This document shows, piece by piece, positions 58,410 to 64,000 of a DNA stretch of 64,000 bases; the stretch's first letter is position 1; each line of letters begins with the position of its first letter. A program made the position numbers and the translations under genes. The notes beneath the pieces are model-generated. The model was given only the letters and a program-made list of their open reading frames with translations, did not search any database and was not told the origin of the DNA. The DNA is from Pseudomonas sp. PB101 (lineage in GTDB: Bacteria; Pseudomonadota; Gammaproteobacteria; Pseudomonadales; Pseudomonadaceae), in assembly GCF_009764265.1 (NCBI RefSeq), contig NZ_RWIR01000043.1, positions 27,563 to 91,562 of the forward strand. The letters are read 5' to 3'.

Positions 58410-60173
58410 TTAATGACCGCCCACCACCATATGGCTGAACGGTGCGACATAGGCCTGCAGCGTCACCAGGCCACCGACCAGGATCGCCAGCACGATCGAG
58501 TGGAAGAACACGTAGCGCAGGATTTCCCCTTCGTGGCCGTACCAGCGGGTGGCCGTGGAGGCGACCACGATCGACTGCGCGTCGACCATCTTGCCCATGA
58601 CCCCGCCGGAGCTGTTGGCGGCGGCCATCAACACCGGGCTGATGCCCAACTGCTCGGAGGTCACTCGTTGCAAACCGCCGAACAGCACGTTGGATGCCGT
58701 GTCCGAGCCGGTCAGCGCCACGCCGAGCCAGCCAAGCAGGGTGCCGAACATGGGGTAGAAAATGCCCGTCGCGGCGAAGGCCAGGCCCATGGTCGCGTCC
58801 AGGCCGGAGTAGCGCGTGAGAAAGCCCAGGGCGAGCATCGCCGCAATGGTGATCAGCGAGTATCGCACCACCCACAGGGTGCGCAGGTACTGGCGGATCA
58901 GCTGCGGGATCGAGTACCCCATCAGCAAACCACCAACAATCGCCGCCAGCAGAATGCCGCTGCCGGTGGCGGTGAACCAGGTGAACTTGTACACCGCTTC
59001 TTCGGTTTTCGGCGCGGGCACCACGGGCGGCACTTTCTCGACCTGCTGGTGCAGGGTGGTGAAGGTCACGACCGGCGCGAACAGCGGGTTGGCCTCGCGC
59101 AGCGGTTTACCCTGGGGATCGAGCTTGGCGGCGCTGGTTTGCGGGTCGATGGCGGGGCGGGTGTCGAAGGTGTTCTTGAAGCCCTGGGTGCCCCAGATGA
59201 ACACGAAGACCGTGAGGATGATCCACGGCATCCATGCGCGCATCACCGCCGGTTTCGCCTCGTTGGCGAAGGTTGCAGTCGGTACGGGCTTTTCGTCGTG
59301 CTCGGCGTCGATCTTCGAATTATCGACCCGGCCGGTCAGGGCAGCGGAGGTGTGCACGGTGGCCGGTTTCCAGACCTTGAGGAAACCGGTCAGGCAGGCC
59401 ATGGAAATCAGTGCGGCGATCACGTCCACCAGCATCGGCCCGTGATAGTTGGATACGAGGAATTGCGGAACGGCAAAACTGACCCCGGCCACGAGGATCG
59501 CCGGCCAGATTTCCAGCATCTTGCGCCAGCCGGCAAAGGCCCAGATCAGCCAGAACGGCACCAGCACCGAGAAGAAGGGCAACTGCCGGCCAACCATCAT
59601 CGACAGCTCCATTTCATCCAGCCCGGTGACCTTGGCCAGGGTGATGATCGGCGTGCCGAGGGCACCGAATGCCACCGGCGCGGTGTTGGCGATCAGCGCC
59701 AGCCCCGAGGCGGCAAGCGGCGAGAACCCGAGCCCGATCAGAATCGCCCCGGTCACCGCCACCGGCGTACCGAAACCGGCCGCGCCTTCGAAGAACGCAC
59801 CGAAGCAGAAAGCGATCAGGAGCAATTGCAGGCGTCGGTCATCGGTGATGCGCGCCAGGGAGTCCTGCAGCACCTTGAACGAACCGTTCTCGGTGGTCAG
59901 GCGGTGCAGGAAGATGATGTTCAACACGATCCAGCCAATCGGCAACAGACCATTGGCCGCGCCGAACAGTGCCGCGGAACCTGCCATGTCCGCCGGCATG
60001 CCGAAGGCGAAGATCGCGATCAGCAAGGCCGAGGCCAACGCGAGCAACGCCGCCAGGTGCGCCTTGACATGAAAAAACGCGAGGGACGCCAGCATCACCA
60101 CCACCGGCACAGCCGCCATCAGCGTTGAAAGCACCGGGTTATTGAACGGATCGTAGACTTGCTGCCAGACCAT
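58410..60173 (-). CDS. L-lactate/glycolate permease (LctP family)
   Basis: A 587-residue transporter with about 12 to 14 membrane segments of the LctP family: GFGTPVAVTGAILIGLGFSP, GSGILLAAIVGGLLMGYS and, near the end, GMVDAQSIVVASTA-like patterns (MGKMVDAQSIVVASTATRWY). It takes up L-lactate, D-lactate or glycolate by proton symport. Its place before glcDEFG suggests glycolate or lactate supply for the oxidase, comparable to glcA. ATG 60173 follows AGAGGTGG and is preferred to ATG 60188. Confidence 0.93.
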   Translation of the reverse strand: MVWQQVYDPFNNPVLSTLMAAVPVVVMLASLAFFHVKAHLAALLALASALLIAIFAFGMPADMAGSAALFGAANGLLPIGWIVLNIIFLHRLTTENGSFKVLQDSLARITDDRRLQLLLIAFCFGAFFEGAAGFGTPVAVTGAILIGLGFSPLAASGLALIANTAPVAFGALGTPIITLAKVTGLDEMELSMMVGRQLPFFSVLVPFWLIWAFAGWRKMLEIWPAILVAGVSFAVPQFLVSNYHGPMLVDVIAALISMACLTGFLKVWKPATVHTSAALTGRVDNSKIDAEHDEKPVPTATFANEAKPAVMRAWMPWIILTVFVFIWGTQGFKNTFDTRPAIDPQTSAAKLDPQGKPLREANPLFAPVVTFTTLHQQVEKVPPVVPAPKTEEAVYKFTWFTATGSGILLAAIVGGLLMGYSIPQLIRQYLRTLWVVRYSLITIAAMLALGFLTRYSGLDATMGLAFAATGIFYPMFGTLLGWLGVALTGSDTASNVLFGGLQRVTSEQLGISPVLMAAANSSGGVMGKMVDAQSIVVASTATRWYGHEGEILRYVFFHSIVLAILVGGLVTLQAYVAPFSHMVVGGH

Positions 60174-60353
60174 GTTCCACCTCTGCATTTTATTGTTGGA
60201 CGTGCAGATCCCCTGGGGGGGAGGTGGGCTTGAGTATAGGTGGCATTGCGCAGCTGTCAGGGCCGGCCTTCGGTCCTGCCAATCAGCGCATTTCAGAGTG
60301 CTGAGCTAGCATGGCCAGTAGGGTTTCAATCCAGTCAGGGGAGGAATGCAGTC

Positions 60354-60590
60354 ATGACCGAGCGCCATCTGGAGCACAAGGAAACGCTATCGAATGGATG
60401 CAATATCAAAGTCAAAGCGGAAATATTGAAAGACGGCTCGCTGGGCATGTTCATCGGCGTCTATCGGCCGGACGGCACGGCCATCGATGAAAACCACGAC
60501 CCACGGCCGCACATGCTGGACATGGAAGCGGCGATGGACTGGGGGATCGATATTGCCAAGGGGATTGGTAATAGCCAGCGGACGTTGTGA
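60354..60590 (+). CDS. Small hypothetical protein, 78 residues
   Basis: A 78-residue soluble protein (MTERHLEHKETLSNGCNIKV, GSLGMFIGVYRPDG) that I do not recognise. GGGGAGGAA precedes ATG 60354. It has a beta-hairpin-like start and a C-terminal helix. Single gene, divergent from the permease; a REP element follows directly. Confidence 0.65.
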   Translation: MTERHLEHKETLSNGCNIKVKAEILKDGSLGMFIGVYRPDGTAIDENHDPRPHMLDMEAAMDWGIDIAKGIGNSQRTL

Positions 60591-60620
60591 GCGGTGGTTG
60601 CGTGGAGATCGGTTTTTTTT

Positions 60621-60729
60621 GTAGGAGCCGGCTTGCTGGCGAATGGGACGACACGGTGTGCCAGGTACGCCGCGTCATCGTTAACGTCCATCGTCGGAAC
60701 GCCGCCCGGAGCAAGCTCGCTCCTACAGG
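60621..60729. repeat. REP doublet between small gene and patD
   Basis: GTAGGAGCCGGCTTGCTGGC and, in reverse, GAGCAAGCTCGCTCCTACAG flank a spacer with CATCGTTAACGTCCATCGTC. The inner ATCGTTAACG is shared with the doublets at 39505 and 40697. The two convergent genes end on either side of it. Confidence 0.83.
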
Positions 60730-60737
60730 CGAAGCTC

Positions 60738-62162
60738 TTAATGCTTGAACATCACATGCCGAACCACGGTGTAATCCTCCAGCCCATACATGGACATGTC
60801 CTTGCCATACCCGGACAGCTTCTGACCGCCATGGGGCATTTCGCTGACCAGCATGAAGTGCGTGTTCACCCAGGTGCAGCCGTACTGCAAGCGCGCCGCC
60901 AGGCGATGGGCGCGGCCAACGTCGGCGGTCCATACGGAGGAGGCGAGGCCGTAGTCTGAATCGTTGGCCCAGCCCAGCACTTGCGCTTCATCGCTGAACC
61001 TGGTCACCGACACCACCGGCCCGAACACTTCGCGACGGACGATTTCGTCGTCCTGTTGTGCATCGGCCAACACGGTAGGTTCGAAGAAAAAGCCGTTGCC
61101 TTCGACAGCCTTGCCGCCAGTGATCAAGCGAATGTGCGGCTGGGCGATGGCGCGCTCGACGAAACCGGCCACGCGGTCGCGGTGTTGCGCGGTGATCAGC
61201 GGGCCGAGTTCGGTCGACGGGTCATCCTGCAGGCCGTACTTGATGCTGCTGACGGCGGCACCGAGTTTCTCCACGAACTTCTCGTAGATGCCGGCCTGGG
61301 CATAGATGCGGCAGGCCGCGGTGCAGTCCTGCCCGGCGTTGTAGAAACCGAAGGTGCGGATGCCTTCCACGGCGGCATCGATGTCGGCGTCGTCGAAGAT
61401 GATCACCGGCGCCTTGCCACCGAGTTCCATGTGCATGCGTTTGACGCTGTCGGCGGTGCTGGAAATGATGTTCGAGCCGGTGGCGATCGACCCGGTCAGC
61501 GACACCATGCGCACTTTCGGGTGGGTGACCAGCGGGCTGCCGACGCTAGGACCACGGCCGAACACCAGGTTGAGCACGCCGGCGGGGAAGATCTGCGACG
61601 CCAGTTCGGCCAGGCGCAGGGCGGTCAGCGGGGTCTGTTCCGACGGCTTGAGCACCACGGTATTGCCAGCGGCCAGGGCCGGGGCGATTTTCCAGGCGAC
61701 CATCATCAACGGGTAGTTCCACGGCGCGATGGAGGCGATAACGCCCACCGGGTCGCGGCGGATCATCGAGGTATGGCCGGGCAGGTACTCGCCACCGGCC
61801 GAACCGCTCATGCAGCGACTGGCGCCGGCGAAGAAGCGGAACACGTCGGCAATCGCCGGGATCTCGTCGTTCAGCGCGGCGCTGTAGGGCTTGCCGCAGT
61901 TGTCCGATTCCAGCTTGGCCAGTTCTTCGCCGTGGGCCTCGATGGCGTCGGCGAGTCTGAGCAGCAGCAGCGAACGTTCTTTCGGCGGGGTCTGCGACCA
62001 GCTGTCGAACGCGGCATCGGCGGCGCGTACGGCGGCATCGACCTGGGCTTCGCTGGCTTCGTTGATTTCCACCAGCACACGGCCCAAGGCAGGGTTGAAG
62101 ACGGGTTGGGCGGGGCCTTCGCCGTCTTGCAGTTGGCCGTTGATCAGTAATTTGGTTTGCAT
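60738..62162 (-). CDS. patD: Gamma-aminobutyraldehyde dehydrogenase
   Basis: A 474-residue enzyme nearly identical in pattern and equal in length to E. coli PatD (YdcW): [51 protein letters not shown], the catalytic cysteine in [15 protein letters not shown] and the end [12 protein letters not shown]. It oxidises 4-aminobutanal from putrescine to GABA with NAD+. ATG 62162 is preferred to the upstream frame start. An APC permease precedes it; the putrescine aminotransferase gene is not next to it. Confidence 0.95.
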   Translation of the reverse strand: MQTKLLINGQLQDGEGPAQPVFNPALGRVLVEINEASEAQVDAAVRAADAAFDSWSQTPPKERSLLLLRLADAIEAHGEELAKLESDNCGKPYSAALNDEIPAIADVFRFFAGASRCMSGSAGGEYLPGHTSMIRRDPVGVIASIAPWNYPLMMVAWKIAPALAAGNTVVLKPSEQTPLTALRLAELASQIFPAGVLNLVFGRGPSVGSPLVTHPKVRMVSLTGSIATGSNIISSTADSVKRMHMELGGKAPVIIFDDADIDAAVEGIRTFGFYNAGQDCTAACRIYAQAGIYEKFVEKLGAAVSSIKYGLQDDPSTELGPLITAQHRDRVAGFVERAIAQPHIRLITGGKAVEGNGFFFEPTVLADAQQDDEIVRREVFGPVVSVTRFSDEAQVLGWANDSDYGLASSVWTADVGRAHRLAARLQYGCTWVNTHFMLVSEMPHGGQKLSGYGKDMSMYGLEDYTVVRHVMFKH

Positions 62163-62212
62163 GGTTTTTTCCTCACTAACACTTTTATTTTTCTGCCGAA
62201 ACCGGATCAAAA

Positions 62213-62303
62213 CTGTGGGAGCGAGCCTGCTCGCGAAAGCGGTGTGTCAGTCGACATCAATGCTGGATGTGACGGCCTCTTCGCGAGCAGGCTTGCTCCC
62301 ACA
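62213..62303. repeat. REP doublet between permease and patD
   Basis: TGTGGGAGCGAGCCTGCTCG and its complement (CGAGCAGGCTTGCTCCCACA) form an inverted pair around a 40-base spacer. One arm ends in CGAAAGCGG instead of CGATGG. Confidence 0.85.
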
Positions 62304-62334
62304 TTGATCCGGTTCCCATATTGGAAATTGGTTG

Positions 62335-63855
62335 TCAGTTACTGACCGCCACAGCCCGTGGTGCTTTCACCGGTTTGGAAAACTTCCAGGCATCACCCGC
62401 CGGTGCGGTGCCTTTGTCGTAAGGCTTGCCCAGCAGCATGTAGACCAGGCCTGCGCCCATCACCACCAGGGTGGTCAGGATCATCGAGTAGTTGATGTAC
62501 CACGGCGCATCCGGCGAACGCGGCCAGACCATGTTGACGATTGCGCACACGCCGTAAACCAGGGCGGCGAGGTTCACCCACAGGCCCCAGGCACCGAGGG
62601 TGAACTGGCCGTTCGGGCGCCAGCCCTTGGCACGGGCGATCAGTGCTGCGACGACGATCAACTGGAACGCCACGTAGATACCAATCGCCGCGAAACCGAC
62701 GATGGTCGCCACGGCATCGGCCATGAACATGCCCAGGCAAACGATGGCGGCGGGCACCAGACCGCTGACCACCAGGGCGAAGGACGGCACATGGTTGGCC
62801 GACAGGCGCTTGAACAGCGAACTGCCGACGATCATTTCGTCGCGGGCATAGGCGAACAACAGGCGACTGGCCGCTGCTTGCAAGCTCAGCACGCAGGAGA
62901 TGAACGAGACCATCACCACCGCCATCACCAGGCGCGAACCGACCGGGCCGAAGGCGTTGGCGAGGATGGTCGCCACCGGGTCTGTGTCTTCGCCGGCCAG
63001 CACCTTGGCCATGTCCGGCACCGACAGAATCAGCGCCAGACAAGCGAACATCGCTGCCGCGCCACCGATATAGATGGTCATGCGCATGGCCTTGGGAATG
63101 CGCTTGCCCGGGTTCGGGGTTTCTTCGGCGACATCGCCACAGGCCTCGAAACCGTAGTACTGGAACAGGCCCGCCAGGGACGCCGCGAGGAACGCCGGCA
63201 AGTACGAACCGTTGACTTGCAGGTTGAAGGTGTCGAACAGCACGCTGAACGGCTGGTGGCGCTCGAAAATCAACAGGTAGCCGCCCACCAGAATCGCGCC
63301 GACCAGTTCGCAGAGGAAACCGAACATCGCCACACGCGCCAGCAGCTTGGTGCCCACCAGGTTGAGTGCGGTCGAGAGCAGGATGATGCTCAGGGCGATG
63401 TAGATATTCGCCTCGGGTCCGGGGTGGAAGCCCATCATGATTGCCAGGTACGGCCCGGCCCCCACGGCGACGCCGGCGATGGTCGCGCACAGCGCCCAGG
63501 CATACACCCAGCCGACCATCCACGCCCAGCGCTTGCCCACCAGACGACGGGCCCACGGATAGACACCACCGGAAATCGGGAACTGCGAAACCACTTCACC
63601 GAAGATCAGGCACACCAGCATTTGCCCGGCGCCGATCAGCAGGTAGGACCAGAACATCGGCGGGCCGCCGGCGGCCAGGCACAGGCCGAACAGGGTATAG
63701 ACGCCGACGACCGGCGACAGATAGGTGAAGCCCAGGGAAAAGTTCTCCCACAGGCTCATGCTGCGATTGAAATCCGAGCTGTAGCCGAGGGCGCGCAGTT
63801 GTTCCGCGTCCTGATCGGCGCTGCTGCTTGCACGCGTATTGGATGAGCCACTCAT
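62335..63855 (-). CDS. APC-family amino acid permease, GABA/polyamine-type
   Basis: A 506-residue inner-membrane protein with about 12 hydrophobic segments. SLGFTYLSPVVGVYTLFGLC, SQFPISGGVYPWARRLVG and ACGDVAEETPNPGKRIPKAM are features of the ACT/BAT-type APC transporters (BauD/GabP-like, eukaryotic-type choline/GABA). GAGGA precedes ATG 63855. Together with patD next to it, import of putrescine, GABA or a related amine is likely. It starts a leftward unit, but a REP doublet lies between it and patD. Confidence 0.9.
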   Translation of the reverse strand: MSGSSNTRASSSADQDAEQLRALGYSSDFNRSMSLWENFSLGFTYLSPVVGVYTLFGLCLAAGGPPMFWSYLLIGAGQMLVCLIFGEVVSQFPISGGVYPWARRLVGKRWAWMVGWVYAWALCATIAGVAVGAGPYLAIMMGFHPGPEANIYIALSIILLSTALNLVGTKLLARVAMFGFLCELVGAILVGGYLLIFERHQPFSVLFDTFNLQVNGSYLPAFLAASLAGLFQYYGFEACGDVAEETPNPGKRIPKAMRMTIYIGGAAAMFACLALILSVPDMAKVLAGEDTDPVATILANAFGPVGSRLVMAVVMVSFISCVLSLQAAASRLLFAYARDEMIVGSSLFKRLSANHVPSFALVVSGLVPAAIVCLGMFMADAVATIVGFAAIGIYVAFQLIVVAALIARAKGWRPNGQFTLGAWGLWVNLAALVYGVCAIVNMVWPRSPDAPWYINYSMILTTLVVMGAGLVYMLLGKPYDKGTAPAGDAWKFSKPVKAPRAVAVSN

Positions 63856-63948
63856 GTTATTTCCTCATTATCAATGGCAGTGGATTGCAAGGTTGGCGGG
63901 TTGGCCCGCCAGTGCCCCTTTGGGGCTTATTGTCATGAACACGCCTAT

Positions 63949-64000
63949 CTGTAGGAGCCGGCTTGCTGGCGATGGCGTCCGTGAAATCGCCATCGCCAGC
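63949..64000. repeat. REP element, cut by the window edge
   Basis: CTGTAGGAGCCGGCTTGCTG starts a REP unit, and the last bases (CGCCATCGCCAGC) begin an inverted copy that continues beyond the window. Confidence 0.8.

Noticed and set aside
58167..60128. A long open frame on the + strand opposite the permease, about 650 codons
   Set aside because: The translation is arginine-, histidine- and glycine-rich without domains, while the minus strand encodes a clear LctP permease over the same bases.
62332..63846. A long + strand frame opposite the APC permease
   Set aside because: Histidine-, arginine- and glutamine-rich shadow; the minus strand has a complete permease.

Overview
The window looks like a Pseudomonas chromosome, probably of the P. 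fluorescens/P. putida lineage. The reasons are the many Pseudomonas-type REP elements in the right half, the glcDEFG block, an OprD-family porin, a PA4872-like oxaloacetate decarboxylase, a 1-Cys peroxiredoxin of the LsfA type, a PatD aldehyde dehydrogenase and a PctA-like chemoreceptor. No rRNA, tRNA, CRISPR array, integrase or transposase was seen.

Bases 1 to about 24,600 look accessory. They hold no REP elements, have AT-rich spacers, many regulators, and scraps of broken genes. This stretch carries the end of a sugar-type ABC transporter, a RidA-like protein, an oxaloacetate decarboxylase, LysR and AraC regulators and an amino-acid-type permease. From 9.4 to 23.8 kb follows an electrophile/redox block: three NTF2-like (lumazine-binding-like) proteins, two NemR-type TetR repressors, an old yellow enzyme, SDR proteins, a YahK-type alcohol dehydrogenase, a type II NADH dehydrogenase and a flavin reductase. 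Two perfect copies of a 15-base palindrome flank one nemR gene and mark it as an autoregulated nemRA-type unit. Remnants of LysR, serine hydrolase, enoyl-CoA hydratase and histidinol dehydrogenase-like genes lie at 4.3, 16.4-17.0 and 23.9-24.6 kb.

From 24.7 to 38.8 kb there is a chemoreceptor with a complete amino-acid-binding motif. Next is an Lrp-type regulator divergent from a roughly 1,015-residue fusion of an APH-type kinase, an M23 peptidase-like domain and a class III aminotransferase-fold domain. A polar amino acid ABC transporter and an OprD-type porin follow. I read this as an uptake and catabolic unit for hydroxylysine or a related amino alcohol. A Moco-binding protein, a 98-residue protein, a winged-helix protein and a small beta-propeller come next.

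From 38.8 to 64 kb REP elements are frequent. A spacer at 39.2-39.5 kb looks like an unannotated structured RNA gene of about 245 nt with its own promoter and terminator. Genes at 40.8-47.8 kb form one leftward unit with a divergent LysR gene: RidA, DUF3726-like, an unknown 570-residue protein, BCCT transporter, a coupled 27-codon ORF, M19-type dipeptidase and an aldehyde dehydrogenase. It looks like an uncharacterised catabolic operon, perhaps for a quaternary amine. The rest is a four-cysteine winged-helix regulator with an exported protein, hydrolases, an aldo/keto reductase, LsfA, the glycolate oxidase genes with a lactate/glycolate permease, and PatD with an APC permease.
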